A stretch of 38,042 nucleotides of DNA. It comes from Verrucomicrobiia bacterium. Its GTDB lineage: Bacteria > Verrucomicrobiota > Verrucomicrobiia > Verrucomicrobiales > Akkermansiaceae. The stretch is taken from positions 1 through 38,042 of the forward strand of contig JAUIJB010000035.1 in assembly GCA_030430455.1 (NCBI GenBank). Direction: 5' to 3'. Made by a program: the position numbers and the translations under genes. The notes beneath the pieces were generated by a model. It saw only the letters and a list, made by a program, of their open reading frames with translations, searched no databases and was not told the DNA's origin. Positions 22,812-30,103 of the stretch are shown in pieces; position 1 is the first letter of the stretch; each line of letters opens with the position of its first letter.

Positions 22812-22831
22812 ACCTGCATGAAGTTGCAGGT
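22812..22831. repeat. Hairpin ACCTGCA-TGAAGT-TGCAGGT between tRNA-Arg and the methyltransferase
   Basis: Perfect 7-bp stem, 6-base loop, 43 bp downstream of the tRNA on its strand, followed there by CTTTC. It could be a weak terminator or processing signal of the tRNA transcript. Confidence 0.5.
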
Positions 22832-22873
22832 TGGATCGACCGGGCGCCGGGCAAGCGCCGTGCGGCCGGGAAA

Positions 22874-22948
22874 TGGTGCCCCCGCGAGGAATCGAACCTC
22901 GATCTAAGGTTTAGGAAACCCTTGTTCTATCCGTTGAACTACGGGGGC
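22874..22948 (-). tRNA. tRNA-Arg (anticodon CCT)
   Basis: Seventy-five bases including an encoded CCA. Acceptor GCCCCCG/CGGGGGC, D arm GTTC-AACGGATA-GAAC, anticodon arm AGGGT-TTCCTAA-ACCTT with CCT in the loop (one G-U pair), T arm CGAGG-TTCGATT-CCTCG, discriminator A. It reads AGG codons. Confidence 0.97.
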
Positions 22949-22959
22949 CCGGGGCCGCG

Positions 22960-22989
22960 AAGCTAAGGGTGTCGGGCCCCGGCAGGCAA
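22960..22989 (-). promoter_or_regulatory. Promoter of tRNA-Arg
   Basis: On the minus strand: TTGCCT (22989-22984), 18-bp spacer, TAGCTT (22965-22960); the tRNA begins 12 bases further. The -10 is identical to that of rplM. Confidence 0.65.
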
Positions 22990-23036
22990 GCCCCGGGGCT
23001 TGCCGCGGGCGCATCGAGCCCCGAACATCGTCCGCC

Positions 23037-24458
23037 GTGAGCGATGCCCCACCCGAAGAGCCGGCCGGCCCCCAGCCGACCCTGGCCCACCGGCTCGAGT
23101 TCGCCGCCTTCCGCTCCCTCGAGTGGCTCCTCCAGGGCACCTCGATGGGTGCCTGCGTGGCGACCGGGCGGATCCTCGGTGGCGCCTTCTTCGGGCTCAG
23201 CGGGCGCTACCGCCGGCTGGTCCGCCGCAACCTGCGCATCGCCACCGCCGACGCCCCGCTGCCGCGGCGGCGGCTCGACTCGCTGGTGCGCGAGACCTTC
23301 CGCCGGGCCGGGGCCAACTTCCTCGCCAGCCTCAAGACCGCCACGCTCGAGGAGGACGAGATCGACCCCTTCATCGAGCACCACGGCTTCCGCGAGGTCT
23401 TTTCCCGCCTCGGCCCCGAGGAGGGACTGATCGTCGTCATGCCGCACATGGGCAACTGGGAGGCCCTCACCCAGATCGGCAACCGCCTCGTCCCCGGGCG
23501 CGCCTACGGCGGGGTCTACCGCCCGCTCGCCAACCCGCTGATGGACGAGCTGACGCGCCGCCACCGCACCGCCGGCGGCGGTCGCCTGTTCAGCCGCAAG
23601 GACGGCTTCCACGCCCCGGCCTCGTTCCTCAAGCAGGGCGGCGTGCTGGCGGTGCTGGCCGACCAGCGGGCCGGCGGCCGCGGCGCAGTGCTGCCCTTCT
23701 TCGGCAAGCTGGCCAGCTGCTCGCCGCTGCCCCAGCTGCTCGCCCGCCGCGGCAAGGCCCGCCTCGCCTCGCTGGCCATCATCACCCGCTCGGCCGAGCG
23801 CTGGGAGCTCGCGCTGTCGCCGATCGAGGGCACGGAGGCGGCGTCGACCGACGCCATCATGCGGGCGCTCGAGTCGACCATCCGCCTCAGCCTGCCCGAC
23901 CTGTTCTGGTTCCACGACCGCTGGCGCGTCGACAACGCCCGGCCGCTGAGCTTCTTCACCCGCATCGACCCCGAGCAGGCCAGGCGCGCCCGCGTCCCGC
24001 TGCGCCTGCTGCTGTCCGCACGGACCGGCGAGCTCGACGCGCTGCGCGCCCTGGTCGACGCCCTGCTCGCCGAGCGTCCGGACCTGCGCATCGACCTGGT
24101 GATCGACGACGAACCCGGCTTCGACGACGCCCGGGTGGTGGTTCACCCGCTCGACCCGACGACCCCGCCGGAGCAGGTGCCAGCGGTCTTCGCACGGGTC
24201 GATGCCGCCCATCCGGCGCCGCTCGATGCCGCCCTGCTGCTCGACAACTCCCCCGTGCTGGCGCGCTGCGCGCGTCGCGCCGGGGTCCGCGCCATCATCG
24301 GCCTCGCGGATGATGCCGGCGCCGCCCCGGGCAAGCCCTTCAGCCGCTGCTACCCGCGGCCCGGCTCGCGGGGCGGCGCCGCCGACCTCGCCGGCTGGGC
24401 ATCGCTTGCCGAACAACTCGCCCATGTGCCAGACTCGACGCGTCCCCGCCGCACATGA
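23037..24458 (+). CDS. LpxL/HtrB-like lipid A acyltransferase with C-terminal extension
   Basis: Probably adds a late acyl chain to lipid A at the inner membrane. GTG 23037 gives 473 residues. Residues 1-305 follow the family: a hydrophobic N-terminus (about 35-55), catalytic HMGNWE (H137, E142), ADQRAGGRGAVLPFFGK (208-224) and WFHDRW (291-296). Normal members end near 300-310. Residues 310-473 are extra: LRLLLSARTGELDALRALVDALL and DAALLLDNSPVLARCARRAGVRAIIGL recall the N-terminal half of GT9 heptosyltransferases, by eye only. The stop overlaps the next start (ATGA). The two following genes also look like envelope glycan enzymes. Confidence 0.87.
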   Translation: MSDAPPEEPAGPQPTLAHRLEFAAFRSLEWLLQGTSMGACVATGRILGGAFFGLSGRYRRLVRRNLRIATADAPLPRRRLDSLVRETFRRAGANFLASLKTATLEEDEIDPFIEHHGFREVFSRLGPEEGLIVVMPHMGNWEALTQIGNRLVPGRAYGGVYRPLANPLMDELTRRHRTAGGGRLFSRKDGFHAPASFLKQGGVLAVLADQRAGGRGAVLPFFGKLASCSPLPQLLARRGKARLASLAIITRSAERWELALSPIEGTEAASTDAIMRALESTIRLSLPDLFWFHDRWRVDNARPLSFFTRIDPEQARRARVPLRLLLSARTGELDALRALVDALLAERPDLRIDLVIDDEPGFDDARVVVHPLDPTTPPEQVPAVFARVDAAHPAPLDAALLLDNSPVLARCARRAGVRAIIGLADDAGAAPGKPFSRCYPRPGSRGGAADLAGWASLAEQLAHVPDSTRPRRT

Positions 24459-25366
24459 GGAAACCGCTGTCCATCCTGATCCTCACCGACGGCAAGCCCG
24501 GCCACCAGAACCAGTCGATCGGCCTGGCCGAGGCGATCGGTCGCCTCACCCCGGTCGAGATCAGCCGCCGCTTCGTCGCCGGGTCCGCCCTGGCCGGCTG
24601 GTTCCGCCGGCCGGCGCGCGACCACCCGCAGCCCGACCTCGTCCTCGGCGCCGGCCACGCCACCCACTTCCCGCTCCTCAAGATCGCCCGGCGGACCGGC
24701 GCCTCCTGCGTGGTGCTGATGAAGCCGAGCCTGCCCGTCGGGCTGTTCGACCTCTGCCTGGTGCCGCGGCACGACTTCGGCGACAAGGCCCCGCCGCCGA
24801 ACGTCGTCACCACCGTCGGCGCCATCAACCGCGTGCCGCCGCCCGCCGACCAGGAGCGGCGCGGCGGGCTGATCCTTCTCGGCGGGCCCTCGTCGACCCA
24901 CGACTGGGACCCCGACGGGATCCAGCGCCAGGTCGGCACCATCGTCGACTCCTGCGGCAACCGCCCGTGGCGGATCACCGACTCGCGGCGCTCGCCCGCC
25001 GGCACCCTCGACGCCGCGACCACCGCCTGCCCGGCGCTCGTCGCCCACCCCCACGCCGACACCGGGCCCGAGTGGCTGCCGCTGCGACTGACCGAGGCCG
25101 CCGAGGTCTGGGTGAGCGAGGACTCCGTCTCGATGATCTACGAAAGTCTTAGTAGTGGCGCGCCCACCGGCCTCCTGAAGGTCCCGCGCAAGCGGAGGTC
25201 GCGCGTCACCCGCGGGGTCGACACCCTGATCGACGAGAAATGGATCACCCCCTTCGAGGCATGGCAGCCGGGCGAGGCGCTCGCCGCCCCGCCGAGGATC
25301 CTGCGCGAGGCCGACCGCTGCGCCCGCATCACCCTGGAGAACCTCTTTCCCGACCGCCTCACCTGA
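24455..25366 (+). CDS. ELM1/GtrOC1-family putative glycosyltransferase
   Basis: The 303-residue product opens LSILILTDGKPGHQNQSIGLAEAI. It carries VLGAGHATHFPLL, GGPSSTHDWD and VSEDSVSMIYESLSSGAPTGLL near the end, the signature blocks of the ELM1 family (DUF1022). In bacteria these proteins are usually found with LPS genes and are thought to be glycosyltransferases; the donor and acceptor are not known. Translationally coupled to the acyltransferase (ATGA) and followed by a GT4 gene after 117 bp. Confidence 0.85.
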   Translation: MRKPLSILILTDGKPGHQNQSIGLAEAIGRLTPVEISRRFVAGSALAGWFRRPARDHPQPDLVLGAGHATHFPLLKIARRTGASCVVLMKPSLPVGLFDLCLVPRHDFGDKAPPPNVVTTVGAINRVPPPADQERRGGLILLGGPSSTHDWDPDGIQRQVGTIVDSCGNRPWRITDSRRSPAGTLDAATTACPALVAHPHADTGPEWLPLRLTEAAEVWVSEDSVSMIYESLSSGAPTGLLKVPRKRRSRVTRGVDTLIDEKWITPFEAWQPGEALAAPPRILREADRCARITLENLFPDRLT

Positions 25367-25395
25367 ATCCCGCCACCTGCGCTCCTGCGGCCATG

Positions 25396-25412
25396 ATCCG
25401 CGTTCATCCGCG
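25396..25412. repeat. Short repeat ATCCGCG-TTC-ATCCGCG
   Basis: Two copies of ATCCGCG with a TTC spacer in the 117-bp gap before the GT4 gene. Similar 'TCCGCGTTCATCCGCGG' strings recur in intergenic DNA of several phyla (from memory); function unknown. Confidence 0.45.
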
Positions 25413-25483
25413 GCTTCGGATCCATCCGTCGCCGAGCGCGGTTCCCAACCAGCGTCCATGACCCTTTCCTCCAGCCTCCACCC

Positions 25484-26587
25484 ATGAAGGTCCTCCAGGT
25501 GCTCCCGGAAATGCGCGGTGGCGGGGTCGAGCGCGGCACGCTCGAGCTCGCCGACCACCTCGCCGCCACGGGCCACGAGTCGCTGGTGCTCTCCGGTGGC
25601 GGCCGCATGGTCGAGGCGCTCGAGCGCGGCGGCTCGCGCCACATCGCGATGCCGGTTGGCAGGAAGTCGCTGCTGACCCTGGCGCTGCGCCCCGCCATCC
25701 GCGAGCTGATCGAGCGCGAGCGGCCGGACATCCTCCACCTGCGCTCGCGGGTCCCGGCCTGGCTGATCCACGGCCCGTGGAAGAAGCTCGACCCGTCGAC
25801 CCGCCCGCGCCTGGTCACCACCGTCCACGGCTTCTACTCGGTCAACGGATACTCGGCGATCATGACCCGTGGCGAGCGGGTGATCTGTGTCTCGGAGAGC
25901 GTGCGCGACTACGTCGCCATCAACTACCCCGGCACCGACGAGGAGATCGTGCGGGTCATCCCGCGCGGGATCGACCCGGCGCGGTATCCCTTCGGACACC
26001 GCCCCGACGCGGCCTGGCGGCAGGCCTTCCACGACGAGTTCCCGGCGACCCGCGGCAAGCGCCTGATCACCCTGCCGGGTCGCATCACCCGCCTGAAGGG
26101 TCACGAGGACTTCTTCGGAATCCTCGACCGCCTGCGCGACCTCGACGACGTCCACGGTCTGGTCGTCGGCGGCACCCACCCGAAGAAGGCCGCCTACGCC
26201 GGGGAGCTCCGCGACCGGGTCCGCGAGGCCGGGCTCGAGGACCGGGTCACCTTCACCGGCAACCGCGACGACCTGCGCGAGATCCTCGCGATTTCGAGCC
26301 TCGTCCTCTCGCTGACCCGCCAGCCGGAGTCCTTCGGCCGCACGACCCTCGAGGCGCTGGGCATGGGCGTGCCGGTGGCCGGCTATGCCCACGGCGGGGT
26401 GGCCGAGCAGCTCGACCGGCTCTATCCCTTCGGCCGGATTCCGCCGCTCGACCCCGAGGCCGCGGCGCGGATCATCCGCGAGCGCCTCGACGACCCCCGG
26501 CAGGTCGCCAGCCCCAACCCCTTCACCCTCGAGCGCATGCTCGAGGGCACCCTGGCGGTCTACCGCGAGCTGGTGTCGACGAAGTGA
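25484..26587 (+). CDS. Glycosyltransferase family 4 (GT-B fold)
   Basis: The 367-residue product starts MKVLQVLPEMRGGGVERGTLEL, the acceptor-side glycine loop of GT4 enzymes. It continues with VHGFYSVNGYSAIM, VICVSESVRDY, VIPRGIDPARY, the donor-site LPGRITRLKGHEDF and the E-x7-E motif PESFGRTTLEALGMGVPV (E282, E290). The donor is probably a nucleotide sugar and the product a lipopolysaccharide or surface glycan, judged by the acyltransferase and ELM1 genes before it. Its last 28 bases overlap the end of the convergent kinase gene. Confidence 0.92.
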   Translation: MKVLQVLPEMRGGGVERGTLELADHLAATGHESLVLSGGGRMVEALERGGSRHIAMPVGRKSLLTLALRPAIRELIERERPDILHLRSRVPAWLIHGPWKKLDPSTRPRLVTTVHGFYSVNGYSAIMTRGERVICVSESVRDYVAINYPGTDEEIVRVIPRGIDPARYPFGHRPDAAWRQAFHDEFPATRGKRLITLPGRITRLKGHEDFFGILDRLRDLDDVHGLVVGGTHPKKAAYAGELRDRVREAGLEDRVTFTGNRDDLREILAISSLVLSLTRQPESFGRTTLEALGMGVPVAGYAHGGVAEQLDRLYPFGRIPPLDPEAAARIIRERLDDPRQVASPNPFTLERMLEGTLAVYRELVSTK

Positions 26588-27060
26588 TGCGGCCACAGCG
26601 GCCGCTCCTCGCGGCAGGACGCCAGGTAGCCCGCCCAGTCCTCCAGCTTCGGCCGGTCGCGGGCCTCGCCACGCGCCGCGATCCGCTGGCGCCGCTGGTC
26701 GGGATCGCACCAGACGAAGTGCAACCGCGGCACCAGGCCGAGGGCCTGCTCGAGCCGCCGCGGCCAGTCGAGCTCGCCCCCCTCGCGGGTGAAGGGGCCG
26801 ACGATGACCACCGGCAGGCGCCCGAGGTGGCTGCGGGCGAGGTCGAAGAGAGTGGCGTAGACCGCCTCGCGGTAGGCCCGCTTGTAATCCGCCGAGTCGC
26901 GGTCGTCCGGGTCCGTCCCGGCCAGCTCCAGGCCCGCCCGCACCAGCCGCTCGCTGACCGCATCGCTGTCGAGCAGCACCGCCCCGGCCTGCTCCGCCAG
27001 CGCCCGGCCGTAGGTCGATTTCCCGGCCGCGGCCGGCCCGGTCACCACGTGGCATTCCAT
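26560..27060 (-). CDS. P-loop kinase-like ATP-binding protein (AAA_33 type)
   Basis: ATG 27060 is preceded by GGAGGGGGTG and gives 166 residues. The frame is open for 15 more codons upstream. The protein begins CHVVTGPAAAGKSTYGRAL (Walker A), then VLLDSDAVSERL, and FVWCDPDQRRQRIAARGEARD, as in small zeta-toxin/AAA_33-type kinases that phosphorylate small molecules. The substrate is unknown. It ends inside the convergent GT4 gene. Upstream lies an octamer repeat array. No antitoxin-like partner is adjacent, so a toxin role is not supported. Confidence 0.78.
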   Translation of the reverse strand: MECHVVTGPAAAGKSTYGRALAEQAGAVLLDSDAVSERLVRAGLELAGTDPDDRDSADYKRAYREAVYATLFDLARSHLGRLPVVIVGPFTREGGELDWPRRLEQALGLVPRLHFVWCDPDQRRQRIAARGEARDRPKLEDWAGYLASCREERPLWPHHFVDTSSR

Positions 27061-27095
27061 CACCCCCCTCCATCCCCCAACCCGGCCTGCCCGGC

Positions 27096-27141
27096 AATCC
27101 CTCAATCCCTCAATCCCTCAATCCCTCAATCCCTCAATCCC
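27096..27141. repeat. Octamer tandem repeat AATCCCTC, five copies plus a partial
   Basis: Five exact copies (27096-27135) and AATCCC (27136-27141) lie between the divergent kinase and prenyl synthase genes, 36 bp upstream of the kinase start. A simple repeat of this kind can change length by slippage. Confidence 0.95.
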
Positions 27142-27177
27142 GGAATTTCACCATCACCCAATAACTAACAAGCACAT

Positions 27178-27194
27178 GGGGGTTGCCGACCCCC
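27178..27194. repeat. Hairpin GGGGGT-TGCCG-ACCCCC
   Basis: Perfect 6-bp stem with a 5-base loop, immediately upstream of the operator-like palindrome. No T-tract follows. It may belong to the control region of the prenyl synthase. Confidence 0.55.
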
Positions 27195-27199
27195 GGACT

Positions 27200-27217
27200 T
27201 TGTGAAATTTTTCACAA
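27200..27217 (+). promoter_or_regulatory. Palindromic operator matching Rex and CRP/FNR-type consensus
   Basis: TTGTGAAATTTTTCACAA is an 8-2-8 perfect palindrome ending 12 bp before the prenyl synthase ATG. It satisfies TTGTGAA-N4-TTCACAA (Rex, the NADH-sensing repressor) and also TGTGA-N6-TCACA (CRP family). The position over or just after the promoter suggests repression. No regulator gene is nearby. Confidence 0.72.
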
Positions 27218-27229
27218 GCAAGATCACTC

Positions 27230-28225
27230 ATGCCCGCCGCCACCCAGACCGACACGCTCCCCTTCGACCTCGTCCGCCCGGAACTCGAGAAGGTCGAGGC
27301 CTCCATCCGCGACCAAGTCCGCGCCTTCGACCCGGCCGTGGAGCCCTACGTCAGCTACGTCTGCAACTCGGCCGGCAAGCGGATCCGCCCGGCCCTGGCG
27401 ATCCTCGTCGGCGGCACCCTCGGCGGGGTCAGCGCCGACCACCGCAAGATCGGCATGATCGTCGAGCTGATCCACATGGCGACGCTGGTCCACGACGACA
27501 TCATCGACGGGGCCGCGACCCGCCGGATGATCCCGACCGCCCACGCCAAGTGGGGCAGCGGCCTTGCCGTGCTGCTCGGCGACGCATTGTTCTCGCATGC
27601 CCTGGCGCTGGCCACCGAGTTCGACGACATCACCATCTGCCGTAAGGTCGGCAACGCCTCGCGCGAGGTCTGCGAGGGCGAGATCGTCCAGACCCAGCGC
27701 CGCTTCGACCTGACCCTCAGCCGCAAGGACTACTTCCGCATCATCGAGATGAAGACCGGGGCCCTGTTCGCCGCGGCCACCGGGATCTCCGCCGCCCTGT
27801 CGGGAGCCGACGCCGGAACCGAGCGGCGCCTGCACGACTACGGCATGCGCCTCGGCACCGTCTACCAGATCTACGACGACTGCCTCGACCTGGTCGGCAC
27901 CGAGGACGCTGTCGGCAAGACCCTCCGCACCGACCTCGAGAAGGGCAAGCTGACCCTGCCGATTCTCAACCTGCTCGAGTCGGCCACCTCGACCCAGCGC
28001 ACCAAGCTCCACCAGCGGATCCTCAACCAGGAGCCGCTCGACCTGCCCGTGCTGCTCGGCATCGCCGAGTACGAGGGGGCGGTCGAGGCTGCCATCGACA
28101 CCGCGCAGGACATGTTGACGGAGTGCCGCGACGACCTCGCCGGCCTGCCCGACAACGAGCACCGCGCCGCGCTGCTGCAGATCACCCGCTTCGTCGGCGG
28201 CCTGCTCGAGACCTGCCGGCGCTGA
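27230..28225 (+). CDS. Long-chain polyprenyl diphosphate synthase
   Basis: Trans-prenyltransferase that lengthens allylic diphosphates with IPP. The 331-residue product has GKRIRP (49-54), the first Asp-rich motif DDIID (89-93) and the second, DDCLD (216-220). Position -5 before the first motif is Ala84 (IHMATLVHDD) and not an aromatic residue. In this family that allows long chains of the octaprenyl type, so the product is probably the tail of menaquinone or ubiquinone. A redox- or cAMP-type operator palindrome lies directly upstream. No other quinone gene is nearby; 271 bp separate it from nrdR. Confidence 0.93.
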   Translation: MPAATQTDTLPFDLVRPELEKVEASIRDQVRAFDPAVEPYVSYVCNSAGKRIRPALAILVGGTLGGVSADHRKIGMIVELIHMATLVHDDIIDGAATRRMIPTAHAKWGSGLAVLLGDALFSHALALATEFDDITICRKVGNASREVCEGEIVQTQRRFDLTLSRKDYFRIIEMKTGALFAAATGISAALSGADAGTERRLHDYGMRLGTVYQIYDDCLDLVGTEDAVGKTLRTDLEKGKLTLPILNLLESATSTQRTKLHQRILNQEPLDLPVLLGIAEYEGAVEAAIDTAQDMLTECRDDLAGLPDNEHRAALLQITRFVGGLLETCRR

Positions 28226-28245
28226 GGCAGGCCCGCCATCGGAGC

Positions 28246-28261
28246 GCCGACTTCCGTCGGC
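28246..28261. repeat. Short palindrome GCCGAC-TTCC-GTCGGC
   Basis: A 6-bp stem with TTCC loop, 21 bp after the prenyl synthase stop. It resembles short intergenic palindromes ('...GACTTCC-GTC...') dispersed in verrucomicrobial genomes, from memory. No T-tract. Confidence 0.55.
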
Positions 28262-28445
28262 CATGAGGTGCGCAGGCGGGCTTCAGGGGCGCTCCGGGGC
28301 GGGCGGAAGCCCGCGGTCCGATTCGGGCGCCCGAGTCTCAAAACTCGCCCACCCGCGTTCCTGGCTTGTTCCCATTTCCCAAAAAGCTTGCTGTCCAAGC
28401 CCGGAATTCTCGCCATGATGCACTAAATATGGCACCATTTTCACG

Positions 28446-28473
28446 TTGACCCTACCACATCGACCACTAGCCT
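28446..28473 (+). promoter_or_regulatory. Promoter of nrdR
   Basis: TTGACC (28446-28451), 16-bp spacer, TAGCCT (28468-28473), 24 bp before the nrdR ATG. It shares the TAGCnT -10 form seen elsewhere in the window. Confidence 0.6.
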
Positions 28474-28496
28474 CGGGCGCATCGCCAAATTGATCC

Positions 28497-28988
28497 ATGC
28501 GTTGCGTCCAATGTGGTTCCCTCAAGGACAAGGTCCTCGACTCGCGGATGTCGAAGGACGGGACCACCATCCGGCGACGGCGCGAGTGCCTCAACTGCAG
28601 CTACCGCTACACCACCTACGAGCAGATCGAGCGCACCGAGTTGCGGGTGGTGAAGCGCGACGGCACGCGCGAGGCGATCAACCGCGAAAAACTCCGCAAC
28701 GGCCTGATCAAGGCCTGCGAGAAGCGCCCGGTCTCGATGACCCGCATCGACCGCGCCGTGGAGGAGATCCTCGCGGAGCTCCACAAGGACCACGTCAGCG
28801 AGGTCCCCTCGTCCAACATCGGCCTCAAGGTGATGGACAAGCTGCACGACATCGATCCGGTCGCCTACGTCCGCTACGTCTCGGTCTACCGCCAGTTCGA
28901 GGACGTCGGCGAGTTCATCCGCGAGATCCAGGGCCTCGAGCGCCGCGCCCTGCGCGACCCGATGCAGCGACGCCTGTTCCGTGACTGA
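28497..28988 (+). CDS. nrdR: Transcriptional repressor NrdR
   Basis: Zinc-finger and ATP-cone protein that represses ribonucleotide reductase genes when dATP is high. The 163-residue product has the four zinc Cys (C3, C6, C31, C34; MRCVQCGS...RRECLNCSYRYTTYE), the following RVVKRDGTRE, and the ATP-cone through YVRYVSVYRQFEDVGEF. Length is typical. No nrd gene or recognisable NrdR box is in the window. The next gene, of unknown function, starts 94 bp later. Confidence 0.97.
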   Translation: MRCVQCGSLKDKVLDSRMSKDGTTIRRRRECLNCSYRYTTYEQIERTELRVVKRDGTREAINREKLRNGLIKACEKRPVSMTRIDRAVEEILAELHKDHVSEVPSSNIGLKVMDKLHDIDPVAYVRYVSVYRQFEDVGEFIREIQGLERRALRDPMQRRLFRD

Positions 28989-29081
28989 ACCCCTCCTTCA
29001 CCCCCACCCCGCCACTTTCCAGCCCAAGTTCCCCCCGCCGCTCCAAGTCTCCCCGCACCCCTCCCGCCCCACGCCCATCCA

Positions 29082-29663
29082 GTGATCGCCTTCCTTGGCA
29101 ACCGCCCCGCCATCCAGATCGGCCGGCATCAGGTCCACGACTACGGCACCGACTGGCTCGCCGATGCCCTCGAGCGCGCCGCCCGCGCCGCCGACCGCCA
29201 CGACTTCCCCTTCCTCGACGAGATCCTGCGCGGCGTCGAGGAGTACCTCGAGCAGCGCTGCTCGCTGCACCTGCTGCCGCTGGCCAAGCTCTTCGAGCGC
29301 ATGCGCCGGATGCTCGAGACGATCGGCTGCGACACCATCGCCGCCAAGCTCGAGACCGTCGGCCCGCCGGTCACCATCTGCCTCGCCGAGCTGGCCGGCG
29401 ACGCCGGCAACGGCTTCGAGCTGGCCTTCTTCGAGCGCCTCCGCCACGAGCTCCGCGAACTGCGCCAGGCCGGGGTCGAGGAGGTCCGCTTCCGCGGCCT
29501 GCGCGACTGCGTGATGCAGCTCACCGGCAGCACCAAGTGGAACCCGCGCTGCGACGAGCTCGAGGCCGAGGTCCAGGCCTTCGTCGGCCGCCACGACCGC
29601 CATGGCGACCGGGCGATCTCGCCGCAGCTGCGCCTCCGCGTCCCGGACAAGGTCAGCAACTGA
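29082..29663 (+). CDS. Conserved hypothetical protein
   Basis: GTG 29082 gives 193 residues with no signal peptide or membrane segment. The sequence looks mainly helical: YGTDWLADALERAARAA, FLDEILRGVEEYLEQRC, LFERMRRMLETIGCDTIAAKL, GFELAFFERLRHELRELRQ. C-terminal blocks are FRGLRDCVMQLTGSTKW and RCDELEAEVQAFVG. I do not recognise a domain with a known function. It looks like a soluble protein shared by related genomes, from memory. It follows nrdR on the same strand and precedes the HIT gene, which has its own promoter. Confidence 0.8.
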   Translation: MIAFLGNRPAIQIGRHQVHDYGTDWLADALERAARAADRHDFPFLDEILRGVEEYLEQRCSLHLLPLAKLFERMRRMLETIGCDTIAAKLETVGPPVTICLAELAGDAGNGFELAFFERLRHELRELRQAGVEEVRFRGLRDCVMQLTGSTKWNPRCDELEAEVQAFVGRHDRHGDRAISPQLRLRVPDKVSN

Positions 29664-29698
29664 GGCACTGCCCCGGGAAACCCCGCGCAAGCGCCCGC

Positions 29699-29727
29699 TT
29701 GCCGCCGGTCGGCCGCCGGGTTAGTTT
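29699..29727 (+). promoter_or_regulatory. Promoter of the HIT gene; transcript probably leaderless
   Basis: TTGCCG (29699-29704), 17-bp spacer, TAGTTT (29722-29727). The ATG is 8 bases after the -10, where transcription would be expected to start. Confidence 0.62.
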
Positions 29728-29734
29728 TCGGCCA

Positions 29735-30082
29735 ATGGCCGAGAAGACCCTGTTCGAGAAAATCTGCGACCGCGAGATCCCCGCGGAGATCGTCCACGAG
29801 GACGAGCACTGCGTCTGCTTCCGCGACATCGACCCGAAGGCGCCGACCCACCTGCTGCTGGTGCCGCGCAAGCCGATCCCGCGGATCGCCGAGGCGACCG
29901 CCGAGGACGCCGCGCTGCTCGGCCACATGATGACGGTGGTCGGCGCCATCGCCCGCGACCAGGGCCTGGCGGACGACGGCTTCCGGGTGGTCATCAACAA
30001 CGGCCCCAACGGCGGCGAGGCCGTCCCCCACCTCCACCTCCACCTTCTCGGCGGCCGCCAGATGCAGTGGCCCCCGGGCTAG
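29735..30082 (+). CDS. HIT-family (HINT-type) nucleotide hydrolase
   Basis: Small cytoplasmic nucleoside phosphoramidase or hydrolase. The 115-residue product has TLFEKICDREIPAEIVHEDE and CFRDIDPKAPTHLLLVPRKPI. The histidine triad HLHLHLLGGRQMQWPPG (H99, H101, H103) and the C-terminal QMQWPPG tail are those of the HINT branch. ATG 29735 is the natural start; an open frame upstream to 29537 lies antisense or out of frame with the previous gene and is ignored. Confidence 0.95.
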   Translation: MAEKTLFEKICDREIPAEIVHEDEHCVCFRDIDPKAPTHLLLVPRKPIPRIAEATAEDAALLGHMMTVVGAIARDQGLADDGFRVVINNGPNGGEAVPHLHLHLLGGRQMQWPPG

Positions 30083-30103
30083 CCGGAGACCGCCCCCGAG
30101 TGG

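Noticed and set aside
26560..27060. Zeta-type toxin of a toxin-antitoxin pair
   Set aside because: Walker A kinase resemblance only; no small antitoxin-like gene is next to it, and its neighbours are glycan and prenyl genes.
27096..27141. CRISPR-like repeat array
   Set aside because: Units are 8 bp without spacers, and no cas genes are present; it is a simple tandem repeat.
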